From: CAWJLS01 sp963843755
Lineage (GTDB): Bacteria; Acidobacteriota; Thermoanaerobaculia; Multivoradales; DATKCC01
Direction of reading: 5' to 3'
Length of the DNA stretch: 64,000 nt
Assembly (NCBI GenBank): GCA_963843755.1
Contig: CAWJLS010000010.1
Location: 1-64,000 of the forward strand
The number at the start of each line of letters is the position of its first letter. The stretch's first letter is position 1. Of the stretch, positions 1 to 8,880 are shown piece after piece. The notes beneath the pieces were generated by a model. That model ran no database searches and was not told the origin of the DNA. It saw only the letters and a list, made by a program, of their open reading frames with translations. The position numbers were made by a program, and so were the translations under genes.

Positions 1-2068
1 GGGTCATCTCGATCACCGGCGAGGTGACGGTCGTGTCCTCGCCGAGGAGGAAGTTGAGCAGGTACTGGTCGACCTTGCGGTAGTTGAGGATCACGGTCAC
101 GTGGAGGGATTCGACCGGCGTCGCGCCCTGCTCTGCGTCCCCGGGCACCGGCACCTCATAGTCCTGGACCGGCTGGGCCGCCTTGGCGATCTCGTCCTTG
201 GGCACGGCGCCCATCGCACCGGGGCAGTCGACCGCGTACTCGACCACGTCCGAGTAGCCGGGGAAGAGCGCCCGGCGGTAGCGCACGCCGACCATCTCCC
301 ACAGGTTGTGGCGGTCGATCAGGTTGCCGTACTGGTCGACCGGCTCCGCCTTGAACAGGAAGCTCCCCGGCTCGATGAAGTTCTTCTCGTCGCGGCGTGC
401 CGGAGGAGAAGATCTCGCGCCCGTCCTGGTCGGTCACATGGACCTCGACCCAGCTCTGGATGATGTCGAGCGGGCCGGTGGGGAAGTCGTGGCCGACCTT
501 GTTGGCGGTGATCACCACCCGGATCGGCACCTCGTCGCCGGGCGCGCACCTCCTCCGGCGTCTCGAGATGCCGACCTCGACCACCGGACCGTCGGCCACT
601 TGTTCGCGGATCTCCGGGATCTCGCATCTCGCCCTGCAGCCAGTCCTCGGTCAGCCGGCCTGCTCCTCCCAGCCGGCGAGCTTCAGCAGCGCGGGCATCA
701 TGCTGTTGGCGGCGATGAAGCGGTGGCTGCGGTGCTTGCGGTCGTCCGGGCTGCGGTTGTAGTCGGCGGCGTCGCCGGCGGCCGGGTCGGTGGAATCGAC
801 CAGCGGCATATGGCACTCGCGGCACTCGATGGTCGTGCTCCGGGTCGCCCTTGTGGTTCCAGTGGCTCGCCTTCCAGTTGTCGTACTGGTTCTGCAGCTG
901 GACCCAGCCGACCCGGTTGACCTCCTGGTCGATGAACTGCTTGTGGCAGGCGGCGCAGTACTCCGGCGTCTTGAACATCCGCTTGCGAGAGCTGGTTGTG
1001 CTGCGCCGGGTAGGTGCGGATCAGGAAGTCGCGCGCCGCGCTGCGCCGGCCCGCGCGTCGGTCCACTGCCAGAGGTAGCGCCGGCGGCTGGACCAGCACG
1101 TAGTTGGCGTTGCCCTTGAGGTCGGTCTCGCGGACGCCGTGGCAGGCGAGGCACGAGACGCCCTCCTGGTAGCCGGCTGGCCGGTGAGCTCCTCGGTGTA
1201 GAGGTTCTTCGATGCCGGAGAAGAGCGAGATCGGGTCGTGGCAGCCGCCGCAGTAGCGGGTCGACTCCGGGCCGTTCTGCTGTGGCCATCACGTTCTGGA
1301 TCCCCTGGAAAACCGTGTCCATGGCGGCGTAGCGGTGGGCGCTGGGCTTCCACTCCTCGACGATCTGCTCGTGGCAGCCGGAGGTGCCGCACGACTCCGA
1401 GCCGGAGAGCGACGCGGCGTCGAAGGCGCCGCCGGTGGCGGTCGTGGCGAGGCTCGGGGCGAACGGCCGGTCCGGTGCCGTAGACGAAGCTGGTAGTCGT
1501 CCGGGAAGGCGTTGACGTAGTGGGGCCCGGAGTAGAGCAGCGCCAGGGCGGCGATGATCACCAGCCCGACGGCGGTCGCGGCCAGGGTCTCGAACAGGGT
1601 CCGCCGCGCCGGCGTGGCGGTCTCCTCCTTGGCGCGCACCCGTACGTAGACCAGCACCACGTGGGGGATCGCCGCGGCCAGGGCGACCAGGGTCGAGACC
1701 AGGTGGACGTTTCTCCAGAGCGGCGCCATGCGCAGGCCGAAGAGACCCTGCCAGGTGACCACCAGGCCGGAGACCGAGGTCACCAGCAGCGCCGCCACCG
1801 CCACGTAGCCGAGCAGCACCACGTCCGAGAGCTTGAAGCGCTTGTAGTCGACCCAGTGGACCCAGAAGTACCAGGTGAGCGGAACGAGGGTCGCCAGCCC
1901 GACCAGGGTGTGGACCAGGACGCTCCATTCGACCGTGGCGTGGAACGGTGCCAGGGTGATGGCGAGTCCGGTGATCGCCTCGAAGGCCAATGCGACGAGG
2001 GCGAGCTTCGAGAGGGCCGCGGACCAGCCGGTCCGGAAGCCGTTGTGGGAGTGCGTCGATGGGGCCAT
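1..2068 (-). pseudogene. Membrane cytochrome b / multiheme cytochrome c, multiply frameshifted, runs off the left edge
   Basis: Read from 2068 leftward, the first ~195 residues form four or five hydrophobic helices (the last near LFETLAATAVGLVIIAAL), like a cytochrome b561-type membrane anchor. After a frameshift near 1475 the reading continues in other frames with c-type heme motifs: CGTSGCH (CX4CH spacing), YCAACH and ECRECH. Still other frames carry GGCH and CLACH when the shifts are bridged. About eight frame changes are needed to follow the protein to base 1, where it is still open (last residues TSPVIEMT). The gene lies 136 bases downstream of bcrD on the same strand. A membrane electron-transfer role next to an anaerobic pathway is inference. 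The dense shifts suggest either a decaying gene or poor sequence quality at this end; genes from 2205 onward are intact. Confidence 0.6.
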
Positions 2069-2204
2069 CGTTCCGTCTCCGTCAGGGTCTCGGGTCGTGC
2101 TCGGGTCGTACCCGAGTCGGGCCCGATCCGTCGTCGATTCGTGCTCGGGCTTAGGGCGCTCCCCCGAGCTTCTCGCGACGAGACCGCTGGCGGTATGACG
2201 GGCG

Positions 2205-3098
2205 TCAGGCGGCGATCACCGGCAGGCGCCCCATCTCCTCGAGCTGGCGGTGGCGCCGGGCGCCGAGGAGCGCCGCGCCGAGGGCGCCGGCCAGGATCGA
2301 GTCCGGGTGGGCCACGACCGCGAGCTCCGGCTGCTTGGCCGCCTGGTTCTCGTCGATGCACTCGCGGAGCGAGGCCAGGAAGCCGGCGTCGCACGCCATG
2401 CCGCCGGTCACCAGGACGGTCTCCTCGGCGCCGATGGCTCGCACCAGCCGCGCCAGCTTCGAGGCGATTGAGAGATGGATGCCGCGCAGGATGTCCGCGG
2501 TCTCGACGCCGCGGCTGACCATGTTGATGACGTCGGTCTCGGCGAGGACGGCGCAGATCGACGAGCACTTCTCCGGCTCCTCGGAGGCGAGCGACAGGGT
2601 GCCGACGTCTTCGAGCGGCACGCCGAGGTAGCGGGTGATGTTTTCGACGAACTGCCCCGACCCGGAGGCGCACTGGCTGGTCATCCGCACCTTGCCCACC
2701 TTGCCGCGTCCGTCGAAGGTGATCGCCCGGGCGTGCATGGCGCCGACGTCGAGGCCGGCGCGGGCTTCGGGCACCAGGAACAGGGCGCCGCGGGCGTGGG
2801 TGGTCATGGAGTAGAAGTGGCCGGTGCCGAAGTCGACCGCGTCGCCGTCGCCGGTGGAGGCGACGTAGTCGAAGTCGCTCGTGGTGACGCCGGCCGAGGC
2901 GCAGGCGTCGGCGAAGGCGGAGCGGACCACGTCGCGCACGTCGCGGCGGCGGATCCGCTGGATGGTGGTGGCCACGACCTCGGCGTCCTCGCCGGCCCGG
3001 CTCTTGACGATGGCGATCTTGACCGAGCTGGCGCCCGGGTCGATGCCGGCGGTGAGATGGATGCGGTCGGTGCGATCCGTTTCGGTCCTGTCGCTCAT
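2205..3098 (-). CDS. bcrD: Benzoyl-CoA reductase subunit D (ATPase/activase half)
   Basis: 297 aa, ASKHA-fold ATPase of the BadF/BadG/BcrA/BcrD family. Visible motifs are the phosphate-1 loop GIDPGASS (residues 18-25), the second phosphate loop LDVGAMHAR (116-124), CASGSG with Cys143, and KCSSICAV with Cys178 and Cys182. In the known class I enzyme, BcrA and BcrD form a heterodimer that holds a bridging [4Fe-4S] cluster and couples ATP hydrolysis to low-potential electron transfer into BcrBC. The length matches the ~280-aa D subunit of the Thauera-type enzyme. Start ATG at 3098 overlaps the bcrA stop by 4 nt (ATGA). It is the last reductase gene of the operon. A 2-hydroxyacyl-CoA dehydratase activase is the alternative, but the B, C and A partners plus dch, oah and had make benzoyl-CoA reductase far more likely. 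Confidence 0.9.
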   Translation of the reverse strand: MSDRTETDRTDRIHLTAGIDPGASSVKIAIVKSRAGEDAEVVATTIQRIRRRDVRDVVRSAFADACASAGVTTSDFDYVASTGDGDAVDFGTGHFYSMTTHARGALFLVPEARAGLDVGAMHARAITFDGRGKVGKVRMTSQCASGSGQFVENITRYLGVPLEDVGTLSLASEEPEKCSSICAVLAETDVINMVSRGVETADILRGIHLSIASKLARLVRAIGAEETVLVTGGMACDAGFLASLRECIDENQAAKQPELAVVAHPDSILAGALGAALLGARRHRQLEEMGRLPVIAA

Positions 3099-4630
3099 GC
3101 CCGTGCCTCCTCTCTGGCTTCGCTCTCTTGGACGAAGGTCGGCAGCAGCCCCGCCGTGCCCGCCGCCAGGTCCTCGAGCGCGAACAGCGCCGCCCCCATC
3201 GCCCCCATGTAGATCGAATCCGGGTGGATGTTCATGGTGATCGGGGTGCCCCCCTCCCGCGAGTAGTTGTCGTCCACCAGCTCCCGCAGCACCTTGGTCG
3301 CCATGGGGTTCTTGCAGACGCCGCCGGTGAAGGTGAACTCGTTTGCGATGCCACCCGAGCGGGCCAGGAGCGACATGGCGCGGAGCATCATCGCCCGGTG
3401 GAGGCCGGCGAGGATGTCCTCGCGCTTCTCGCCCAGGGCCAGGCGCTCGCGCAGCTCGGCGCCGGCGAAGACCGTGCAGGTGGAGTTGACCCGCACCTTG
3501 CGGGTCGCCTGGAGCGCCAGCGGCCCGAGCTCGTGGAGGCCGAGGCTGAGCTCGTCGGCCAGGTACCCCAGGTAGCGCCCCGAGCCGGCGGCGCAGCGGT
3601 CGTTCATCTGGAACGAGGTGACGACGCCGTGCTCGTCGACCTGGATCGCCTTGGTGTCCTGGCCGCCGATGTCGAGCACCGTCCGGGTGCCGGGGAAGAA
3701 GCGGTGGGCGCCCCGGCCGTGGCAGAGGATCTCGCTACGGATCGACTCCTTGGGGAAGGGCAGCGTCTGGCGGCCGTAGCCGGTGCCGACGAAGGCGAGC
3801 TCGTCGATCGGCTCGGCTGCGACGGCGTCGACCACGCGGCGGAGGCGGGCCAGCGCCTCCGCCCCGAGCGGCGGGCCGGCGGGGCGGTGCCCGTTGCCCT
3901 TGCCCGGCTCCGTGGCTCGCGCGGTCCCGCCGGTGGCACCGATCCGCTCCGCCGCCCGGCGCAGCAGGTCGGCGAAGGAGCGCGTCTCGAGGTTGGTCTC
4001 GACGTCCAGGATCGCCCGGTCGTAGAGGGCCAGCAGGCGCTCGAACGGCACGCCGCCGCGATCGGGTCCCTGCTCGACGACCCGCTCCGCCCCCTCGACG
4101 AAGGCGGCCCCGGCCAGGTCGCGGAAGAAGTCGCTCTTGCGCGGGGCGTCGCCCAGGAAGAGATCCGGCGCCTGCGCCCGGGCGCCGTCCAGGATCTCGC
4201 CCACCGCCGGTTCGAGCACGCCGCGCCACTCCTGGTGGAACGGCGCCTCGAGCAGCTCGCCGATCCGCTCGCGCAGCCGGGCGAGCTGGTCCAGGTAGAG
4301 CTCCAGCCGGAAGGCCTCTTGAAGGAGCCGCTCGAGAGGCCGGGGCCGGTTGACCTCACGGTCCGCCTGATCGCCTTGGCCGGTGCCGTTGCCCCCTTCG
4401 CTTCCGGCGGCGTTCCCGAGTGGGCCGGCGTCCGGGACCCTGCCGGCGAGCTGCTGCTCGAGCATGGCGAAGCGGGCGGCGGTCAACGCCTCCTCGCGCG
4501 CCACGGCGCAGGCCACGTCATAGCTCGAACGGCTGTTGGTGATGCCGCGGCCCAGAACCTCGCCGTCCTCCGTGAGGAGCAGCGCCTTGGTGGTCGTGGA
4601 GCCCAGGTCGATGCCGACGACGCACCTCAT
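3095..4630 (-). CDS. bcrA: Benzoyl-CoA reductase subunit A (ATPase/activase half)
   Basis: 511 aa, the larger ATPase subunit. Motifs are GIDLGSTTTK (6-15), LDIGGQDTK (319-327), NDRCAAGSG with Cys346, NSTCTVFAG with Cys385, and FTGGVCKNP near the C-terminus. The two Cys are the expected ligands for the [4Fe-4S] cluster shared with BcrD. Residues ~55-275 are an insertion between the two ATPase halves. It is typical of the A subunit, but here longer than the ~440-aa Thauera protein and including a Gly/Asn-rich low-complexity stretch near residues 70-90. I chose the ATG at 4630 because it overlaps the bcrB stop as ATGA and puts the nucleotide loop at residue 6. An upstream in-frame ATG at 4822 would add unrelated sequence inside bcrB. 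The stop overlaps bcrD by 4 nt. Confidence 0.9.
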   Translation of the reverse strand: MRCVVGIDLGSTTTKALLLTEDGEVLGRGITNSRSSYDVACAVAREEALTAARFAMLEQQLAGRVPDAGPLGNAAGSEGGNGTGQGDQADREVNRPRPLERLLQEAFRLELYLDQLARLRERIGELLEAPFHQEWRGVLEPAVGEILDGARAQAPDLFLGDAPRKSDFFRDLAGAAFVEGAERVVEQGPDRGGVPFERLLALYDRAILDVETNLETRSFADLLRRAAERIGATGGTARATEPGKGNGHRPAGPPLGAEALARLRRVVDAVAAEPIDELAFVGTGYGRQTLPFPKESIRSEILCHGRGAHRFFPGTRTVLDIGGQDTKAIQVDEHGVVTSFQMNDRCAAGSGRYLGYLADELSLGLHELGPLALQATRKVRVNSTCTVFAGAELRERLALGEKREDILAGLHRAMMLRAMSLLARSGGIANEFTFTGGVCKNPMATKVLRELVDDNYSREGGTPITMNIHPDSIYMGAMGAALFALEDLAAGTAGLLPTFVQESEAREEARA

Positions 4631-5976
4631 GCGGACCTCCTCTTGGGGCCCTTCTTGTGGCTTTCGAGCATCTGGAGATAGCTCTGGACCCGGTTCTCGA
4701 TGTTGGCCTTGCCGAAGTAGCGCGGGTCGACCAGGTCGGATTCGATGAAGCCGCCCGGAAGGCCCGTGCGCTCCTCGAGGGTGCGGAGCATCAGGAGCTG
4801 GCCGACGCTGAACGAGTTGCACGACTTGACCGAGTTGATCAGGAAGCCGTCGGCTTGGTAGTCGCGGAGGTACTGCTCGATCAGGCCGACCCGGTTCGGC
4901 AGGCAGTGGTTGGTGTAACAGTTGAGGCAGTAGTCGGCGAGGCTTTCGAGCGGCCGGTCGGGGTCGTGGCGGAAGCCGGTGTCGTACAGCCCGCCCACCT
5001 TGGTGTAGGTGGAGGCGACGACCACCGCGCCCTCGCGCGAGAACATGCGCCAGAAGTCGTTGAAGCTGGTCCAGTTGGGCGGTCCCTCGACGACCAGCCG
5101 GTAGCGCTCCTCGGTCAGCTCGCCGTCCGGGGTCATCGGGCCGCGGCCGGCGGCCATGCGCTCTTCGACCTCGGCGCGGAGCTCGCGGTAGTACTCCCGC
5201 GCGTCCTCGGTGCCACGGAAGGCGGAGAAGATCGGCCCGACGTAGTAGACCCCGCCGAAGTAGCCGTCGATCGGCGATGGCTTGTGCTTGGCCGATTCCC
5301 AGACCGCCACCAGGTCGTCCTCGGCCTGGCGGGAGAGCTCCAGGATCTCGGATAGCCGGTCCATGTCGAGGGTCTTGCCGGCGAGCCGTTCGAGCGCCGG
5401 GATGACGTCGCGCTCGAGCTGGTCGACCACGTAGCGGCGCATCTCCGGCGTGATCTTGCCGTCCGCCTGGTAGGGGACGTGGAGCATGGAGACCGGGCAG
5501 TCATACTCCTCGCGCAGCAGCTCGAACCACTTGAGGAAGGTGAAGCAGCCGGTGTAGGAGAGCAGCAGCAGGTCCGGGTCGGGCAGCTTGGTGCCCGTCG
5601 GGCTGATGTTGCCGGACTTCTTCATCCCCAGGTCGCACTTGACGTAGGTGCAGACGTCCTCGGAGTGGCCGGCCTTTTCCGCCTCGCTGATGTAGCCGCG
5701 GGACTTGCCCCGCATGCCGGACTGGAGGGCGTTGATCTCCGGCAGCACCGGCAGCAGGTCGAGGGCGGCCAGGAGCTCGGTGAGGTTGCCGGGGACGAAG
5801 GTGTAGACGACCTTGTTGCCCTCCTCCGGCGCCCGTTCCAGCCGTTCGAAGTGCTCGCCGATCATCCGCTTCTGGCGGAGCTGGCTGGCGTCCTTGGAGA
5901 GCGTGAGCGCGGCCCGAGCCGCGTCGAGCGTCCGGGACGACGAGGTGTCGATGGAACCGGTGGCGGCTGTCGTCAT
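4627..5976 (-). CDS. bcrB: Benzoyl-CoA reductase subunit B
   Basis: 449 aa, 2-hydroxyacyl-CoA dehydratase D/E-like fold. In class I benzoyl-CoA reductase, B and C form the dearomatising core with [4Fe-4S] clusters that receive electrons from BcrAD and reduce benzoyl-CoA to cyclohexa-1,5-diene-1-carboxyl-CoA. Candidate cluster cysteines lie in DVCTYVKCD (Cys109 and Cys114), SYTGCFTF, YCLNCYTNHC and SVKSCNS. Length agrees with the ~440-aa B subunit. The ATG at 5976 overlaps the bcrC stop (ATGA) and is preferred to an in-frame ATG five codons upstream. The stop overlaps bcrA. Subunit identity rests on length and the C-B-A-D order, which is the same as in Thauera aromatica. Confidence 0.88.
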   Translation of the reverse strand: MTTAATGSIDTSSSRTLDAARAALTLSKDASQLRQKRMIGEHFERLERAPEEGNKVVYTFVPGNLTELLAALDLLPVLPEINALQSGMRGKSRGYISEAEKAGHSEDVCTYVKCDLGMKKSGNISPTGTKLPDPDLLLLSYTGCFTFLKWFELLREEYDCPVSMLHVPYQADGKITPEMRRYVVDQLERDVIPALERLAGKTLDMDRLSEILELSRQAEDDLVAVWESAKHKPSPIDGYFGGVYYVGPIFSAFRGTEDAREYYRELRAEVEERMAAGRGPMTPDGELTEERYRLVVEGPPNWTSFNDFWRMFSREGAVVVASTYTKVGGLYDTGFRHDPDRPLESLADYCLNCYTNHCLPNRVGLIEQYLRDYQADGFLINSVKSCNSFSVGQLLMLRTLEERTGLPGGFIESDLVDPRYFGKANIENRVQSYLQMLESHKKGPKRRSA

Positions 5977-7238
5977 GCGCTCTTCCCCCACAGTTTGACC
6001 GAGTCGGAAAATGCCCCGGCCTGCTCACGGATCGAGCCGAACTGGCCGGTGTTCTCGGAGAACTTGAAGCTGGTGTGCGGAATCCCGGCGCGGTCGAGGG
6101 CCCGCTCGAGCATCGGCTGGTCGAGCAGCGCCGGGTCGCAGAAGGAGGCGGCGGCGAAGACCACGCCGTCGGCGCCCGTCGCGCCGACCCGGGTGATCAG
6201 CTCGGAGCCCTTCGTGCCGTCGGCGATGTAGCGGCTGGCGGTGGCCACGCCGTGATCCAGATACGCCAGGGCAAGAGCGGCCAGGGCCGGTTCGTCGTCC
6301 GGAACCTCGATCTCCCCGTGGAGGAAGCGCATGCCGAGCTGGAAGTCGTCGTCGACGATGTCGCAGCCGGCCTTCTCGAGGGTGCGGATGAGCGCCAGCG
6401 GCGGCTGCTCGCAGAAGGAGCCGACCACCGCCACCCGGACGTTGTCGTAGGGGCGGGCCTCCCGCGCCCGGAACGCCTCGACCGCCTCGTCGATCAGCGC
6501 GGTGTGCTCCGCGGTCGGCAGGACGCCGCCGGCGCGGACCACGAGATAGGCCTCCGAGGCCGGCACCTTCCACGGCTCGGCCCGGCGCAGGGCGTCGAGC
6601 TCGCCCAGGGCCCGGCGGCGCGCGTTCTCGGCCGCGATCGCCGCCCGCAGCAGGTCGTCGTCGAGCGGCAGGGCGCCGCGCTCGGCGAGCGCCTCGGCCA
6701 GGGCCATCATCTGCTCGCCGTAGAACCGGCCGCCGACCTCGGGTGAGAAGTTCTGGGGCAGGTCGACGTAGAAGGTCAGCTTCTCCGGCGAAAGCAGGTT
6801 GAAGATCCCGCCCAGGTTGCGGATCACGTCGCAGATCGACGGGAAGAGCATCGCGTCGAGCACGTCCAGATCGCCACGCAGGGCGAGCTCCACCGTGCTC
6901 CGCGGGATGTGGCAGATGTAGCTCTGGAAGTACGAGTCGCCGCGGATGATCTCGAGCTGGTCACCGCCGCCGAAGAGGGCCACCGGCAGGCAGCCCTGGG
7001 CTTCGAGCAGCGGCCGCGGGACGTAGATCGGCATGTAGCCCACCGCCGGCCGGCCCGGGTGATCGTCCTTCCAGCGGCGGACGGCCTCGAACGACAGGTC
7101 GTCGACCAGGTGGCGGCAGCGGGCGAGCAGGGCGGCCGCCGGATCTGCGTGGGCCGGATCGGGTGCGGCGACCGCCGGGGCGGTGCTGGCCGACACGGTT
7201 CCAGTTGCGGGGCGTTCGGTCGTGGTGTGCGCGGTCAA
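5973..7238 (-). CDS. bcrC: Benzoyl-CoA reductase subunit C
   Basis: 421 aa from a TTG start, 2-hydroxyacyl-CoA dehydratase-like subunit that pairs with BcrB. Cys-containing segments expected near the metal cluster are LEAQGCLPVALFGGG, SYICHIPRS, FPSICDVIRNLGG and SFCDPALLDQ. The TTG at 7238 was chosen because it overlaps the stop of the upstream TetR gene as TTGA, lies behind a GGAG, and fits the run of 4-nt overlaps in this operon. A GTG 14 codons later is an alternative. The N-terminal ~35 residues are Ala/Pro/Thr-rich and look disordered. The C subunit is usually near 385 aa, so the extra length is mostly this tail. The frame is open ~98 codons further upstream, but that part reads through the TetR gene in another frame and is not protein-like. 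Confidence 0.87.
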   Translation of the reverse strand: MTAHTTTERPATGTVSASTAPAVAAPDPAHADPAAALLARCRHLVDDLSFEAVRRWKDDHPGRPAVGYMPIYVPRPLLEAQGCLPVALFGGGDQLEIIRGDSYFQSYICHIPRSTVELALRGDLDVLDAMLFPSICDVIRNLGGIFNLLSPEKLTFYVDLPQNFSPEVGGRFYGEQMMALAEALAERGALPLDDDLLRAAIAAENARRRALGELDALRRAEPWKVPASEAYLVVRAGGVLPTAEHTALIDEAVEAFRAREARPYDNVRVAVVGSFCEQPPLALIRTLEKAGCDIVDDDFQLGMRFLHGEIEVPDDEPALAALALAYLDHGVATASRYIADGTKGSELITRVGATGADGVVFAAASFCDPALLDQPMLERALDRAGIPHTSFKFSENTGQFGSIREQAGAFSDSVKLWGKSA

Positions 7239-8044
7239 GGTGGATCTCCCGTGGTCGGACGGCGGCCGAGGAGCGGCCGGGCCCTCACCGAGCGCAGGCG
7301 CCGGTCGAGGTCCGGGCTCTCGTGCAGGATCTGGCGAGGGCACTCGGTGACCACGCCGCAGAGGGTCGTGCGGTAGATGGTCGTCGCGACGGTCTGGGGC
7401 GAGCCGTGGAGCGACGGCTCGTACCAGCCGTAGAGCCAGTTCAGCATGCCGAAGACGTTGTAGGTGATGCGCTCGAGCTCGCGCGGGTCGATCGACTCGC
7501 CGGCACCCTCTCCCATCAAGGGTTGGCCGCAACCGGTCTCGACCACCTGCTCCAGGATCGAGCGGGCGAGCTCGAAGTAGCGCTCCTTGAGGGTGCGGAC
7601 GACCGCCCGCTGCTCCGCCGGCAGGGAGGCCGCCTCGTGGACCAGCACGCGCATCACGTCCGGGTGCTCGGCGACGTAGCCGACGTGGTGAGAGATGAAG
7701 ACGTAGAGCCGGTCCTCCGGGACGTCGGCGATCTCGAGGGTCTCCTCGGCGGAGGCGATCAGCGCTTCGAACGCCTCCCGCTGGATGGCGAAGAGGATCT
7801 CCTCCTTCGACGGGAAGTAGTTGTAGAGGTTGGACAGACTCATGTCCGCCCCGCGGGCCAGCTCGCGCATCGACATGCCGTGGAAGCCGAGCCGGGCGAT
7901 CGCCGTCGCCGCCGCCCGCAGGATGCGCTGCCGCGGGGCGACGGTCTCCCCGGCCCTGGCCGGAGGGGCCGGAGTGGCCGGCGCGGCTGGGGCACTCGGG
8001 GCGTTCGGGACGTTCTGAGCAGGGAGGGTGCCGGTGCGGCTCAT
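7235..8044 (-). CDS. TetR/AcrR-family regulator inside the benzoyl-CoA operon
   Basis: 269 aa. An Ala/Pro-rich N-terminal tail of ~35 residues precedes a TetR DNA-binding domain at about 38-85, with the helix-turn-helix around MSMRELARGADMSLSNLYNYF and the usual FPSKEEIL. The C-terminal ligand domain is divergent. The ATG at 8044 overlaps the dch stop (ATGA) and the TGA overlaps the TTG of bcrC, so the regulator is co-translated with the pathway it sits in. A repressor relieved by benzoyl-CoA or another CoA intermediate is the natural guess, but the ligand cannot be read from sequence. Known benzoate regulators are BzdR/BoxR, BadR or two-component types; a TetR gene embedded in the middle of the operon is unusual. 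The palindrome at 11277-11294 is its probable operator. Confidence 0.85.
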   Translation of the reverse strand: MSRTGTLPAQNVPNAPSAPAAPATPAPPARAGETVAPRQRILRAAATAIARLGFHGMSMRELARGADMSLSNLYNYFPSKEEILFAIQREAFEALIASAEETLEIADVPEDRLYVFISHHVGYVAEHPDVMRVLVHEAASLPAEQRAVVRTLKERYFELARSILEQVVETGCGQPLMGEGAGESIDPRELERITYNVFGMLNWLYGWYEPSLHGSPQTVATTIYRTTLCGVVTECPRQILHESPDLDRRLRSVRARPLLGRRPTTGDPP

Positions 8045-8880
8045 CGGTCCCTCCAGGTCGGCTTGCGGCGCTCCAGGAACGCCTCGATCCCCTCGTTGCC
8101 GTCGTGGCTCGAGAGGATCTCGTCCACGTATTGCTCCTCGGTCCGGTCGAGGGTCTCGTCCAGGCGCGCCAGCCAGCCGGTGCCGCCGCGGATCGCCTCC
8201 GTGCTCTGGCGCAGGGCGAACGCCGACAGGCCGGCGAGGGTCTCCCGGTACCACGCGAGCAGCTCCGCCTCCGGGTCGCCCTCCGCGCCCGGCTGGCCGA
8301 GCTGGCGGGTGACCCAGCCCAGGCGCACCGCCTCCGCGGCGGTCACCGCCTCGCCGGTCAGGAGCAGGCGCTCGGCGGCGAACGAGCCCAGGCGGTCGGC
8401 GCCGACGGCCGCCAGGACCGGCGGGAAGACCCCGAGCTTGATCTCCGGGCAGGCGAACCGGGCCTCGGGCGTGGCGAACAGGAAGTGGCAGACGAGCGCC
8501 AGCTCGAAGCCGCCGCCCAGGCACTGGCCCTCGATCAGCGCGGCCACCGGGACGGGGTAGGCGGCCAGGCGGCGGATCAGGCGGTGGAAGGCGGAGAGCA
8601 TCCGCGGAGCCGTCTCCTGCCGGTGCTCCTCGACCGAGGCGCCGTAGGAGAAGTTGCCGCCGGCGCCGCGCAGCACGACGAGCCGGAGAGCCTCGTGGTC
8701 GCGGTGGCTCTCGAGGGCGTCCGTGATCTCGTCCATCATCGACGAGTCGAGGACGTTGCCTTTCGGTTTGTCGAGGAGGATGCGCAGCACCGTCCCCTCC
8801 TCGATCAGGCCGACCCGGAGGGTCGCGTAGCCGGTCTCGCCCCTCTCGGTCGAGTTGGCCGCCTTGGTCGGGGCGCTCAT
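8041..8880 (-). CDS. dch: Cyclohexa-1,5-dienecarbonyl-CoA hydratase
   Basis: 279 aa, enoyl-CoA hydratase/isomerase (crotonase) family. It should add water to the dienoyl-CoA made by the reductase, giving 6-hydroxycyclohex-1-ene-1-carbonyl-CoA. Visible features are the CoA/oxyanion-hole segments GAGGNFSYGASVEEH and IEGQCLGGGFELALVCHFLFA, then ARFACPEIKLGVFPP. Length is close to the ~260-aa Thauera enzyme. Assignment to Dch rather than a generic crotonase comes from its place between oah and bcrCBAD. The ATG at 8880 overlaps the oah stop by 4 nt and the TGA overlaps the TetR start by 4 nt. Confidence 0.85.
   Translation of the reverse strand: MSAPTKAANSTERGETGYATLRVGLIEEGTVLRILLDKPKGNVLDSSMMDEITDALESHRDHEALRLVVLRGAGGNFSYGASVEEHRQETAPRMLSAFHRLIRRLAAYPVPVAALIEGQCLGGGFELALVCHFLFATPEARFACPEIKLGVFPPVLAAVGADRLGSFAAERLLLTGEAVTAAEAVRLGWVTRQLGQPGAEGDPEAELLAWYRETLAGLSAFALRQSTEAIRGGTGWLARLDETLDRTEEQYVDEILSSHDGNEGIEAFLERRKPTWRDR

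Noticed and set aside
5973..7238. Reading bcrC and bcrB as 2-hydroxyacyl-CoA dehydratase (amino-acid fermentation)
   Set aside because: Two BcrA/BcrD-type ATPase subunits of the right sizes, the C-B-A-D order and adjacent dch, oah and had fit benzoyl-CoA reductase; a dehydratase would need only one small activase.
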